From: Thermomonas sp041919455
Lineage (GTDB): Bacteria > Pseudomonadota > Gammaproteobacteria > Xanthomonadales > Xanthomonadaceae
Assembly (NCBI RefSeq): GCF_041919455.1
Contig: NZ_JAYRTQ010000017.1
Location: forward strand, 1-64,000
Length of the DNA: 64,000 nucleotides
Direction: 5' to 3'
The position numbers were made by a program, and so were the translations under genes. This document shows, in pieces, positions 7,994-16,677 of this stretch (positions are counted from its first letter, which is position 1; each line of letters begins with the position of its first letter). A model generated the notes under the pieces. It saw only the letters and a program-made list of their open reading frames with translations. It made no database searches and was not told the origin of the DNA.

Positions 7994-8332
7994 TCAGATC
8001 GCATCGGCATCCAGCTCGCCGGTGCGGATGCGCACCACCTTGCCGAGGTCCCAGACGAAGATCTTGCCGTCGCCGATCTTGCCGGTGCCGGCGGCGCGCA
8101 TGATCGCCTCGACCACGGCATCGACCTGCTCGTCCGGCACCGCGACCTCCAGCTTGATCTTGGGCAGGAAGTCGACCAGGTACTCGGCACCGCGATACAA
8201 CTCGGTATGGCCCTTCTGGCGGCCGAAACCCTTGACCTCGGTCGCGGTGATGCCGGCGACGCCGGCGTCCGCCAGTGCCTCGCGCACGTCGTCCAGCTTG
8301 AACGGCTTGATCACCGCCATCACCATTTTCAT
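7994..8332 (-). CDS. glnB: Nitrogen regulatory protein P-II
   Basis: PII signalling protein of 112 residues, the usual length. It binds 2-oxoglutarate and ATP/ADP and relays nitrogen/carbon status to targets such as glutamine synthetase adenylyltransferase, NtrB or AmtB. The N-terminal KPFKLDDVREAL strand-helix is intact, the T-loop carries Tyr51 (GAEY), the site of uridylylation, and the C-terminal signature ends GDGKIFVWDLGKVVRIRTGE. Start ATG 8332 has GGAGG seven bases upstream. The neighbouring divergent genes ubiK and comM follow the order I recall for xanthomonads. glnB and glnK are hard to tell apart from sequence alone; no amtB is next to it, which favours glnB. Confidence 0.93.
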   Translation of the reverse strand: MKMVMAVIKPFKLDDVREALADAGVAGITATEVKGFGRQKGHTELYRGAEYLVDFLPKIKLEVAVPDEQVDAVVEAIMRAAGTGKIGDGKIFVWDLGKVVRIRTGELDADAI

Positions 8333-8488
8333 CACGACGCCTCCCAGTGGTCGGCGCGAGCATACCGCGCGGCGCCGATGCATACTGCCCCTCCGGACGC
8401 GGGGTTTCCTGACCGCGTCCCGCACCCTGCACCGACGGCCATGGCGCACCGCGATGCGCATGCTGGCGACACCCGCAGGAGAACCCCG

Positions 8489-8761
8489 ATGACCCCCGAG
8501 CGCATGATCGACCTGGCCCAACTCGACGAACTCGCCCGCCGCCTCAGCAGCCTGGTCCCGCCGGGCCTGCGCGAGAGCCGCGAGGAACTGCAGCAGAACT
8601 TCAAGTCGGTGCTGCAGGCCGGTTTGGGCAAGCTGGACCTGGTCACCCGCGAGGAATTCGACGTGCAGCGCGCGGTGCTGCTGCGCACCCGCGAGAAGCT
8701 CGACGCGCTGGAACAGCGCTTGGCCGAACTGGCCGACGCCCCGCAACCGCCGCGCCACTGA
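8489..8761 (+). CDS. ubiK: UbiK family accessory factor (BMFP domain)
   Basis: Small coiled-coil protein of 90 residues, formerly YqiC. In E. coli UbiK binds UbiJ and assists aerobic ubiquinone synthesis. The start is ATG 8489 with AGGAG eight bases upstream; the same frame is open much further upstream but without support. Visible features are an amphipathic N-terminal helix (MIDLAQLDELARRLSSLVP), the conserved FKSVLQAGLGKLDLVTREEFDVQRAVLLR region and a heptad-type C-terminal helix (LRTREKLDALEQRLAEL). It is ten bases upstream of comM, suggesting co-transcription. The window also encodes ubiJ and ubiB (32405-34692), so three ubiquinone genes occur at two sites. Confidence 0.9.
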   Translation: MTPERMIDLAQLDELARRLSSLVPPGLRESREELQQNFKSVLQAGLGKLDLVTREEFDVQRAVLLRTREKLDALEQRLAELADAPQPPRH

Positions 8762-8771
8762 GGCCGCCGCC

Positions 8772-10301
8772 ATGGGTCTTGCGATCGTGCACAGCCGTGC
8801 GCGGGTGGGCGTGCGTGCGCCCGAAGTCCGGGTGGAAGTGCACCTGGCCGGCGGCTTGCCGTCGATGAACATCGTCGGCCTGCCGGAAGCGGCGGTGCGC
8901 GAAGCCAAGGATCGGGTCCGCGCGGCCATCCAGTGCGCGCAGTTCGAATTCCCGTCGCGGCGGATCACCATCAACCTGGCCCCCGCCGACCTGCCGAAGG
9001 ACGGCGGGCGCTTCGACCTGGCGATCGCGCTGGGGATCCTCGCCGCCAGCGGGCAGCTGTCGAACGACGCGCTGCAGGAATGGGAATTCCTCGGCGAACT
9101 GGCGTTGACCGGGGAAATCCGCTGCGTCGATGGCGTGCTCGGCGCCGCCATCGCCGCGGGCGAGGCAGGCCGACGCCTGCTGGTCGCACCGGGCAACGGA
9201 CCCGAGGCCGCGCTGGCCTCGACCGTGGACGTGCGCACCGCGCGCACCTTGCTGGAAGTCTGCGCCGCGCTGGATGCCGGCAAGCTGCTGCCGCGTGCGC
9301 AACCGCTGCCCTGCCGCGACCGCCCACCGCCGGACCTGGCCGACGTGCGCGGGCAGGCGCAGGCGCGGCGCGCGCTGGAGATCGCCGCGGCTGGCGCGCA
9401 CCACGTCCTGTTCGCGGGCCCTCCCGGCAGCGGCAAGACCCTGTTGGCCTCGCGGCTATGCGGCATCCTGCCGCCGCCGAGCGAGACCGAAGCGCTGGAA
9501 GCGGCGGCGATCGCATCGGCCCGCGGCTTCGGTGAAGGTGGCCGCGGGCTGGATCCCACCCGTTGGCGGCAGCGTCCGTTCCGCGCACCGCACCACACTG
9601 CCAGCGCGGTGGCGCTGGTCGGTGGTGGTGCCGACCCGCGCCCTGGCGAAATCTCCCTGGCCCACCACGGCGTGCTGTTCCTCGACGAACTGCCCGAATG
9701 GAGCCGGCATGCGCTGGAAGTGCTACGCGAACCGCTGGAATCCGGCAGCGTGCACATCTCCCGCGCGGCCCGTCATTGCGAATTCCCGGCACGGTTCCAA
9801 CTAGTGGCGGCGATGAACCCCTGCCCCTGCGGCTGGGCCGGCGATCCCTCCGGTCGCTGCCTGTGCAACGACGAGATGATCCGCCGCTACCGCGCGCGCA
9901 TCTCCGGCCCTCTGCTCGAACGCATCGACCTGCACGTGGAGGTGCCGCGGCTGCCGCCGAGCGCATTGCGCACCGACGGCCCGCCGGGCGAATCGAGTGC
10001 GTCGGTGCGCGAACGGGTGCTGCGTGCGCGTGCCGTGCAGGAGGCGCGATGCGGCTTGCCCAATGCGCGCCTCGACCAGGCGCGGACCGACGCGCACTGC
10101 CGGCTCGCCCCGCGCGACACCGCCCTGCTGGAACGGGCGGTGGACAGCCTGCAGTTGTCGGCGCGCTCGCTGCACCGGATCCTGCGCGTCGCCCGCACCA
10201 TCGCCGACTTGGCCGGATCGCCCGACATCCAGACTCCTCATCTCACCGAGGCGATCGGCTACAGGCGGCTGGAGCGCGGGCGCGAACGCGTCGCGGCCTG
10301 A
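8772..10301 (+). CDS. comM: Mg-chelatase-like AAA+ helicase ComM (YifB)
   Basis: ATP-dependent branch-migration helicase that promotes integration of incoming single-stranded DNA during natural transformation. Length 509 residues, normal for the family. The N-terminal ChlI-like domain is present (VGLPEAAVREAKDRVRAAI, LPKDGGRFDLAIALGILAASG), then Walker A GPPGSGKT near residues 216-223, Walker B VLFLDELPEW, the sensor segment AAMNPCPCGW and the C-terminal Mg-chelatase domain with SARSLHRILRVARTIADL. The gene follows ubiK with a ten-base gap. No other competence gene is in the window. Identity secure. Confidence 0.95.
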   Translation: MGLAIVHSRARVGVRAPEVRVEVHLAGGLPSMNIVGLPEAAVREAKDRVRAAIQCAQFEFPSRRITINLAPADLPKDGGRFDLAIALGILAASGQLSNDALQEWEFLGELALTGEIRCVDGVLGAAIAAGEAGRRLLVAPGNGPEAALASTVDVRTARTLLEVCAALDAGKLLPRAQPLPCRDRPPPDLADVRGQAQARRALEIAAAGAHHVLFAGPPGSGKTLLASRLCGILPPPSETEALEAAAIASARGFGEGGRGLDPTRWRQRPFRAPHHTASAVALVGGGADPRPGEISLAHHGVLFLDELPEWSRHALEVLREPLESGSVHISRAARHCEFPARFQLVAAMNPCPCGWAGDPSGRCLCNDEMIRRYRARISGPLLERIDLHVEVPRLPPSALRTDGPPGESSASVRERVLRARAVQEARCGLPNARLDQARTDAHCRLAPRDTALLERAVDSLQLSARSLHRILRVARTIADLAGSPDIQTPHLTEAIGYRRLERGRERVAA

Positions 10302-10369
10302 CAGCGGCGTGGCCGCACGCCGGTGTCGTTTCCGTATGCTGCAAGTTAGAACACAACGGAAGAGGCGCC

Positions 10370-12457
10370 ATGTCACTGCATCGCTCGCTGCTCGTCGTTT
10401 CGATCTCCGCCTGGCTGCTGGCCGCCTGCGACCGCGGTGCACCCGAGACCTCGGCCAAGGCCGAAAAGCAACCATCCGCGCCCGCCACCATCGAGGACGT
10501 GGAGCTCATCCCGCGCGATGCGCTGTTCGGCAATCCGGAGCGCACCGATGTGCAGATCAGCCCCGATGGCAAGTACCTGAGTTGGCTGGCCGCGGTCGAT
10601 GGGGTGATGAACGTCTGGGTCGCGCCCGCCGAGGACGCAACCAAGGCGCGTGCCGTCACGTCCGACAAGGCGCGCGGCATCCGCCAATATTTCTGGTCGT
10701 TCCAGCCCGACACGCTGCTGTACCTGCGCGACACCGGCGGCGACGAGAACTTCCACCTGTTCGCGGTGGACCTTGCCAGCGGCCAGTCGCGCGACCTCAG
10801 CAACTTCCCGAAGACCCGCGCGTATGTGGTCGGCGTCAGCCACCTGCATCCGGACGCGGTGCTGGTCGGCATGAACGATCGCGATGCGAAATGGCATGAC
10901 CTGTACCGCGTCGACCTCGCCAGCGGCGAACGCACCCTGGTCGAGAAGAACACCGGCGAGTTCGCCGAATACCGCGTCGATCCGGATTTCAAGGTGCGGC
11001 TGGCGACCAAGTCGCGCGCGGACGGCGGCAGCGACCTGCTGGAACCGGACGGCAAGGGCAGCTGGAAGATGGTCGACGAAATCCCGTTCGCGGACTCGCT
11101 GACCACCTTCCCCGGTGGTTACACCAGCGACGGCAAGACGCTGTACTTCATCGACTCGCGCGGGCGCGACACCGCCGCGCTGTTCGCCGTCGATACCGCG
11201 ACCGGCGGCAAGACCCTGGTGCTGGAAAACCCGCGCGCCGACGTCAGCGATTCGCTGCGCGACCCGGCCACCAACAAGGTGCAGGCGGTCGCCGCGAACT
11301 ACCTCAAGGAAGAGTGGACGCCGGTCGACGACGGCATCGCCGCTGATCTCGCGGCGCTGAAGGCGATCGGCCCCGGCGAAGCCTGGGTCGCATCGCGCAC
11401 GCAGGATGACAAGACATGGATCGTCGGTTACTCGGCCGCTGAGACCCCTGCGGTGTATTACCGCTACGCACGCGGCGGCAAGCCGGAAAAACTGTTCTCC
11501 ACGCGCCCGGCGCTGGATGGCAAGCCGCTGGTGCCGATGTGGCCGCAGGAGATCAAATCGCGCGATGGCCTGACCCTGGTCAGCTACCTCACGTTGCCGA
11601 AGACCGCCGATGGCAACAACGATGGCAAGTCCGACAAACCCGCGCCGATGGTCCTGCTGGTCCACGGCGGTCCGTGGGCGCGCGATGCCTACGGCTACAG
11701 CGGCTACGCACAGTGGCTGGCGAATCGCGGCTACTCGGTGCTGTCGGTGAACTACCGTGGCTCCACCGGTTTCGGCAAGTCATTCGTCAACAAGTCGGAC
11801 GGCGAATGGGCCGGCAAGATGCACGACGACTTGCTCGATGCCGTCGACTGGGCGGTGAAGAACGGCGTCACCACCAAGGATGACGTGGCGATCATGGGCG
11901 GCAGCTATGGCGGCTACGCTACCCTCACCGGCCTGACCTTCACCCCGGACACCTTCAAGTGCGGCGTCGACATCGTCGGCCCGTCCAACCTCAACACCTT
12001 GCTGGCGACGATCCCGCCGTACTGGGCCGCGTTCTTCGAGCAGTTCGCCAAGCGCGTCGGCGACCCGCGGACGGAAGCCGGCCGCAAGCTGCTGGAGGAA
12101 CGTTCGCCGCTCACCCACGTGGCGAAGATCAGCAAGCCACTGCTGATCGGCCAGGGCGCCAACGACCCGCGGGTGAAGCAGCCGGAGAGCGACCAGATCG
12201 TCAAGGCGATGCAGGAGAAGAACATCCCGGTGACCTACGTGCTGTTCCCGGACGAAGGCCACGGCTTCGCCCGGCCGGAGAACAGCAAAGCGTTCAACGC
12301 CGTGGCCGAGGGCTTCCTGGCGCAATGCCTGGGCGGCCGCGCGCAACCCATCGGCAGCGACTTCGCCGGCTCCAGCATCAACGTGCCCGCCGGCGCGGAT
12401 GGCGTGCCCGGCCTGGCAGAGGCGCTCAAGTCGCACACGGCATCGGTCAAGAACTGA
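10370..12457 (+). CDS. Lipoprotein prolyl-oligopeptidase-like S9 peptidase
   Basis: Serine peptidase of about 695 residues that probably cleaves short peptides in the periplasm or at the membrane. Start ATG 10370 has AGAGG upstream; the frame is open far upstream, overlapping comM out of frame. The N-terminus is a lipoprotein signal (SISAWLLAAC, Cys20). Residues about 45-400 form a beta-propeller (repeats like DVQISPDGKYLSW), and the C-terminal alpha/beta-hydrolase carries HGGPWARDAYGY and the nucleophile elbow GGSYGGY with Ser512. Asp599 (ANDPR) and His631 (EGHGF) complete the triad. The family is typical of dipeptidyl/oligopeptidyl peptidases expanded in xanthomonads. It is convergent with the peptide-maturation dehydrogenase gene; a role in processing that peptide is possible but unsupported. 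Confidence 0.9.
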   Translation: MSLHRSLLVVSISAWLLAACDRGAPETSAKAEKQPSAPATIEDVELIPRDALFGNPERTDVQISPDGKYLSWLAAVDGVMNVWVAPAEDATKARAVTSDKARGIRQYFWSFQPDTLLYLRDTGGDENFHLFAVDLASGQSRDLSNFPKTRAYVVGVSHLHPDAVLVGMNDRDAKWHDLYRVDLASGERTLVEKNTGEFAEYRVDPDFKVRLATKSRADGGSDLLEPDGKGSWKMVDEIPFADSLTTFPGGYTSDGKTLYFIDSRGRDTAALFAVDTATGGKTLVLENPRADVSDSLRDPATNKVQAVAANYLKEEWTPVDDGIAADLAALKAIGPGEAWVASRTQDDKTWIVGYSAAETPAVYYRYARGGKPEKLFSTRPALDGKPLVPMWPQEIKSRDGLTLVSYLTLPKTADGNNDGKSDKPAPMVLLVHGGPWARDAYGYSGYAQWLANRGYSVLSVNYRGSTGFGKSFVNKSDGEWAGKMHDDLLDAVDWAVKNGVTTKDDVAIMGGSYGGYATLTGLTFTPDTFKCGVDIVGPSNLNTLLATIPPYWAAFFEQFAKRVGDPRTEAGRKLLEERSPLTHVAKISKPLLIGQGANDPRVKQPESDQIVKAMQEKNIPVTYVLFPDEGHGFARPENSKAFNAVAEGFLAQCLGGRAQPIGSDFAGSSINVPAGADGVPGLAEALKSHTASVKN

Positions 12458-12465
12458 CCACGCCA

Positions 12466-12494
12466 CTGGCCGCGCGGCTCAGTCGCGCGGCCAG
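12466..12494. terminator. Hairpin between convergent genes
   Basis: Perfect 11-base arms (CTGGCCGCGCG at 12466-12476, complement at 12484-12494) with a seven-base loop. It covers the end of the minus-strand dehydrogenase gene and lies just after the S9 peptidase stop. There is no U-run, so it is only a possible bidirectional terminator. Confidence 0.4.
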
Positions 12495-13717
12495 ACCTTG
12501 CGGTTGGGATCGAACTCGGATGTCATCAGCGTCGCCGCGCGTTTCCCGAAGCCGCAGACCACCAGCGGACTCTGCGCGTACGCGGTCATCCCGAATGCGC
12601 GCTCCAGGTCGACCTCGTTGATCGCGCCGGTGACGAAGGGGCCAAGCCCCGCTTCGGTCGCGCACAGCTGCAGCGTCTGCGAGAGGTGTCCGACATCGAG
12701 CACGCACACGCGATACGCCTTGGCGTGGTTGCGGTACTTCCAGAAATTGCGATGGAAGCGCGGTGCCAGCACGCACAACACTGCGGCATCGGCAAAGAAG
12801 TCCTGGCCGGCGACCGCGATGCGCGCGAACGCATGCAGCTCATCGTCGCTCCAAACCCGCTGCGCGGCATCGCCCAAGGGCCGGGTGCATGCGTCGCCGA
12901 GCTGCGGCGGGGCGATCGCAGGCGCCACCGGTTCCAGCGCATGTGACTCGATGCGATACCGGTACAGGCCGGGCGCGATGCCCTCCACCCGCTGCACGAT
13001 CAGCAGGCAGTCGGTGGGATGCAGCGAACCGCCGGACGGACTGGTGCGCTTGTAGACATCGAAGCCCGGTGCCGGACGGCCGATGCCACGCGCGCCGAAC
13101 ACCCGTGCCATCAGTTGCGAGAACGTGGCCAGCGGTAACCAAGCATCGGGGTCGTAGTTGCGGCAGGTCGTGCGGGTGTCGAGCAGCGCATCGAAGTCGT
13201 CGCGTTCGATCCGTGGCAAGGCAACGTGCGTCTCTGGCGAGATGGATGGCTCGACCGGCGGCGGAGGCAGCCCGTGCTGGCGCAGCAACCCTTCATTGGT
13301 GTCGACGTCGGCCTCGGCCATGCCCTTGGGCCCGTCGACGCCTTGCCAGCGCGCCGCCATGTGCGCCACCGCTGCCGGTGGATGCCAACCCTGCTCGCGA
13401 AAGGCCGCATCGCTGGGTGACGACTCGGCATCTTCGAGATCCGCCAACAACAGGCCCGCAGCGAGCAGCGCATCCACCGCGTCGCCACCGAAACGGGCAT
13501 CCAGGTCGTCGCGTGCAATCCAGTCGACCGGGCCCAAGGCACCCAGAACCGGGGCATGCGCAGGGTCGACCTCGATCGACGCACCCAGGTGCGGCGCATG
13601 CGCGAACCAGGCCAGCCGACTCACCACCCCGGTGCCACCCGCCAGCAGGTCATCCAACTGGAAACTGGCCACCTCGCGCGGCTCCAGCCACACCACCGCG
13701 CACCGCCTGATCAACAT
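12479..13717 (-). CDS. SagB-like peptide maturation dehydrogenase (nitroreductase fold)
   Basis: Flavin-dependent dehydrogenase-like protein, about 412 residues. The C-terminal half shows the SagB/nitroreductase pattern: CRNYDPDAWLPLATFSQLMARV, then KRTSPSGGSLHPTDCLLIVQRV (FMN-binding SPSGG), GLYRYRIESHALEPV, FWKYRNHAKAYRVCVLDVGHLSQTLQL and a C-terminal GLGPFVTGAINE. The N-terminal half is divergent. In RiPP pathways SagB enzymes oxidise azolines to azoles. I recall this xanthomonad subfamily being annotated as putative peptide maturation dehydrogenase. I prefer ATG 13717 (GGAG six bases upstream) to an upstream ATG at 13762 that lacks an SD. It is divergent from the precursor gene 62 bases away. 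No YcaO cyclodehydratase is nearby, so its chemistry is open. Confidence 0.82.
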   Translation of the reverse strand: MLIRRCAVVWLEPREVASFQLDDLLAGGTGVVSRLAWFAHAPHLGASIEVDPAHAPVLGALGPVDWIARDDLDARFGGDAVDALLAAGLLLADLEDAESSPSDAAFREQGWHPPAAVAHMAARWQGVDGPKGMAEADVDTNEGLLRQHGLPPPPVEPSISPETHVALPRIERDDFDALLDTRTTCRNYDPDAWLPLATFSQLMARVFGARGIGRPAPGFDVYKRTSPSGGSLHPTDCLLIVQRVEGIAPGLYRYRIESHALEPVAPAIAPPQLGDACTRPLGDAAQRVWSDDELHAFARIAVAGQDFFADAAVLCVLAPRFHRNFWKYRNHAKAYRVCVLDVGHLSQTLQLCATEAGLGPFVTGAINEVDLERAFGMTAYAQSPLVVCGFGKRAATLMTSEFDPNRKVWPRD

Positions 13718-13779
13718 GCCGCACTCCGCCGTCCCGATGCGATGGTATTGTCCGCGTTCCATTCAACAGGGGGAATGCC

Positions 13780-14064
13780 GTGGCACAAGACAAGAGTCCG
13801 CCCGCCGGATTGCATCCGCGCGTGGCCAAGTTGCTGCTGGACAAGCTGGAGACGGACAGCGACTTCCGCGATGCCTTCGTGGACTCACCCGAACAGGCGC
13901 TACGTTCAATTGGCCACACAGAAGCGGCGCCGTGTTTGGCGCTAAAGGCAGGTCAGACGCTGGCCTCGCCGGAGCAGATCAGGGCGTCGCGCGACAAGCT
14001 GGAGCAGTCGCTGCTCGGCATCCAGAGCGCCACCTGTCCGCTGGACGCCCAGCAAGGCATGTAA
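13780..14064 (+). CDS. NHLP-like RiPP precursor peptide (putative modified peptide)
   Basis: Protein of 94 residues. The N-terminal part has the nitrile-hydratase-like leader pattern: ...LLLDKLETDSDFRDAFVDSPEQALRSIG..., which matches the helix-turn region of NHLP leader peptides. The rest contains two cysteines (52 and 86) and a short tail ending ATCPLDAQQGM. It starts at GTG 13780 with AGGGGGA six to seven bases upstream; the nearby ATG is out of frame. It ends 31 bases before a strong terminator, so it is transcribed alone. It lies between the divergent SagB-like dehydrogenase gene and the convergent cyclase gene. A double-glycine cleavage site is not obvious, so the leader/core border is unknown. 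The product is unknown; calling it a RiPP precursor rests on leader pattern and neighbours. Confidence 0.75.
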   Translation: MAQDKSPPAGLHPRVAKLLLDKLETDSDFRDAFVDSPEQALRSIGHTEAAPCLALKAGQTLASPEQIRASRDKLEQSLLGIQSATCPLDAQQGM

Positions 14065-14094
14065 TCGGATCGGCATTCCGATCCGCGCCTAGGA

Positions 14095-14127
14095 AGGCCC
14101 GATGGCTGCCAGCCCCCGGGCCTTTTT
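14095..14127 (+). terminator. Rho-independent terminator of the precursor gene
   Basis: AGGCCCG (14095-14101) pairs with CGGGCCT (14117-14123), followed by a T run to 14127. It stands between the precursor gene and the convergent cyclase gene and ends the short precursor transcript. Confidence 0.75.
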
Positions 14128-14146
14128 CGTGGTCCTTCAGAACGCG

Positions 14147-16675
14147 TCAACGCACCGCGGGGCCCGGGGACGCCTGCTCCGCCCGGGTGCCAGCTCCGTT
14201 GTCCTTCCGCGCCTGCGCCGCGACGGCGACGTTGAAGAATTGCAGCACTTCGGTGGTCGTTGCCTCGACGAATACACGACCCCGGTGCGTCGCCAGCCAT
14301 TGCGATCGCTCCAGCGCCGCTTCCGTGTTGCCGGTCGCGCGCTGGGCATTCATCAGCGCCCAATGCACCGCGACCAGCGCGTTTTCCTGACGTGCGAGCG
14401 GACCCAGGCGTGCCACGGCAGCCTCCGCATTGCCTGACAGCCTTTCCTGCTCCGCCAACACCACTTCCCGCAACTGCCCCACCGTGGGGTAGTCACGCAC
14501 GGCACGACTGTCCTCGGTGCCGAGCAGCGCGTCCGCGACCAACCCCCGATCGTTCGTGTATGCGGCGAGCAAGCCTGCGTACAACTGCAACTCCACCGAG
14601 GTGGGTGGGTAGACGGCATCGACCTCCCTGGCCAATCGCCTGGAGTCCGCAATCAAGGCACGCAGGTCGTTGCCCACCCCCCGGGCATTACCAATGGCGT
14701 CCACGCTTGCAATGGCGGCGCGCGCGCGCAGGGACTCAAGCCGGTCCCCGGCGTCTTCGGTCCGCCGATGCCAGGCGCGCGCCATTTCACTGGCCCGCCG
14801 CAGATCGCCGCGGTCGATCCATGTCACCACGCCCTCTTCACCCTGCCACCCCGTCTTCCCGGCTGAGCTTTGCAGATAGATGCGATCCGCATCCTCGTGT
14901 TGGCCACGGATGTCGTACACACGGGCGTGGAATTCACTCCACCCGCTGAACCCCCACTCGCGCGACCTGCGGAACGCCGCCAGCGCGTCGGCATCACGCT
15001 CCTGCCCCAGCAACATGATGCCGAGGCCGTACTGGATGCTCCCCTGGTTCGCATATGCCGGCTTGATGCCCGCCCGGTACCTGGCTTCGGCGGCACGGAA
15101 ATCGTTCAACTGATGCCAGATGTTGGTTCCCGATCGCGAGATGACCTCGCTGTCGTCGGGATAAAGCGCCAGGTATTCGTCGACCTTGCGGAAGTACACA
15201 GTCGGCCCCGCATGTTGCAACAACATCAGTTCGATGCGCTGCTTCTCCTGCGGGGAGAGCCGCCCGGGTATCGCGAGTGCCTTCCGCCATTCGTCTGCGG
15301 CTGCCCCGACCTCACCGAAACCGGCCAACAGCCGCGCGATGTCCGCATGCGCCAGGGCGAACTGCGGATCGAGTTGCAGCGCGCGCCGGTACAGCCCGAG
15401 CGCCTGTTCGCGATCGCGCGTCGTGTAGTACACGTTGCGCGCCACCGCAAACGCCTTCAATGCCTCCAGGCTGGGCGTGGCCGCGTTCGGCAGCGGCACC
15501 GAGGTCTTCTGCACGTTCTGCATCGCCTCGCCGAGCTGCTCGCGCAACTGGTCGGTGACGTCGTCGATCGAGTCGAGCGCGGAGTCGATGCCCTTGCCGT
15601 CCGCGGAGACCGCGTACACGGTGGTCTGGGTGCGCGGGTCCACGACTTCCGCGCTCACCCGCAGCCGCCCACCGACTTCCGCGACGGTCGGCAGCAGCAA
15701 CGCGCGCGCGCCGTCGCGCAGGGCGATTTCCGAACCGCTGGCGCGATCGACCTTGGCGTCGTCGGGCCGCTGCATGCGCTGCATGGTCTCGCGGACCTTG
15801 AGGTCGCTGAGCACGTTGACGTAGCGCGACTGCTCCAGGCTGATGCGGAACGCCTGCTCCAGCGAATCGTCCAGGCGCGGGTCGCCGGTCAGGTTGCGCA
15901 GGTCGCCGACCACTACCCAATCGCGCTCGCCGAAGGCGATGGCGGGCTGCGGCCGGGTGATGAACCAACCGCCGACCAGCAGGCCGGCCAGCAGCATGGT
16001 TTCCGCGGCCAGCGCCACTGGGCGCCGCCACAACGGCAGGTCGCGCCAGGCCTTCGGCGTGTGCGAAGGCATCCGCAACGGCGCCAGGCCAGGCTCGCCG
16101 ACTTCGTGGATTTCCTGCGCCTCCGGCACGCCCTTGAAACGCCAGCGGCCGTACGACTTCCACACCAGCAGTTCGCCACGCTCGCCGAGTTCGCGCGCGG
16201 CGCGGTGCGCCAGTGGTTCGGCGGTGGCCGACAGCAGGATCTGCCCGGGCCGGGCCAATGCCATCAAGCGCCCAGCCAGCGGCTTGGCAAGGCCTTCGAC
16301 TTCCAGCGACTTGGCGCCCAATTGCACCGCGTCCAGGCTGTTTTCCCACAGCAGCACTTCGCCCACGTGCAAGCCGGCCCGTGCCTGAAGCGGCTGGTTG
16401 TGCTCGCGGCCCAGTTCGCGCAGGCCGCGCACGTAGTCCAGGGCGAATCCGAGGCCGTCGATCGGCCGTTCGAAGATCAGCAGCAGGCCGTCGCTGCGGT
16501 CGATCAGGCGACCACGCCAGCGTTGCTGCAGGTCCAGCACGATGCGGTCGTGGGCGCGGAACAGCGCCGCCGCCGCGGTATCGCCGATGCGCTCCACCAG
16601 CCCGGTCGAATCGACCAGGTCGGTGAGCAGCAGGGTGCGTACCTGCGGAGTGGACGGGACCTGCGACTCCACCAT
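14147..16675 (-). CDS. Class III nucleotide cyclase with TPR region (peptide-modification-system cyclase)
   Basis: About 842 residues. Residues 1-180 form a class III adenylate/guanylate cyclase domain: LLLTDLVDSTGLVERIGD (metal-binding aspartates), LIDRSDGLLLIF, and ARAGLHVGEV. A membrane segment follows (about 215-240, ALAAETMLLAGLLVGGWF), then a periplasmic part with a TolB-N/CadC-like domain and many TPR-like helices to the C-terminus. I recall proteins of this layout being annotated as putative peptide modification system cyclase, always beside an NHLP-like precursor and a SagB-like dehydrogenase, as here. ATG 16675 starts two bases after the stop of the cNMP-binding GGDEF gene and has AGGA upstream; GTG 16690 would overlap it. 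Likely product cAMP or cGMP; not testable by eye. It is co-transcribed with the upstream gene. Confidence 0.83.
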   Translation of the reverse strand: MVESQVPSTPQVRTLLLTDLVDSTGLVERIGDTAAAALFRAHDRIVLDLQQRWRGRLIDRSDGLLLIFERPIDGLGFALDYVRGLRELGREHNQPLQARAGLHVGEVLLWENSLDAVQLGAKSLEVEGLAKPLAGRLMALARPGQILLSATAEPLAHRAARELGERGELLVWKSYGRWRFKGVPEAQEIHEVGEPGLAPLRMPSHTPKAWRDLPLWRRPVALAAETMLLAGLLVGGWFITRPQPAIAFGERDWVVVGDLRNLTGDPRLDDSLEQAFRISLEQSRYVNVLSDLKVRETMQRMQRPDDAKVDRASGSEIALRDGARALLLPTVAEVGGRLRVSAEVVDPRTQTTVYAVSADGKGIDSALDSIDDVTDQLREQLGEAMQNVQKTSVPLPNAATPSLEALKAFAVARNVYYTTRDREQALGLYRRALQLDPQFALAHADIARLLAGFGEVGAAADEWRKALAIPGRLSPQEKQRIELMLLQHAGPTVYFRKVDEYLALYPDDSEVISRSGTNIWHQLNDFRAAEARYRAGIKPAYANQGSIQYGLGIMLLGQERDADALAAFRRSREWGFSGWSEFHARVYDIRGQHEDADRIYLQSSAGKTGWQGEEGVVTWIDRGDLRRASEMARAWHRRTEDAGDRLESLRARAAIASVDAIGNARGVGNDLRALIADSRRLAREVDAVYPPTSVELQLYAGLLAAYTNDRGLVADALLGTEDSRAVRDYPTVGQLREVVLAEQERLSGNAEAAVARLGPLARQENALVAVHWALMNAQRATGNTEAALERSQWLATHRGRVFVEATTTEVLQFFNVAVAAQARKDNGAGTRAEQASPGPAVR

Positions 16676-16677
16676 GC

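Noticed and set aside
7994..9757. Long minus-strand reading frame overlapping ubiK and comM
   Set aside because: It only encodes a real protein in its last 112 codons (glnB, from ATG 8332 with an SD). The rest is antisense to ubiK and comM, both full-length with intact motifs, and its translation is low-complexity Arg/Ser/Pro.
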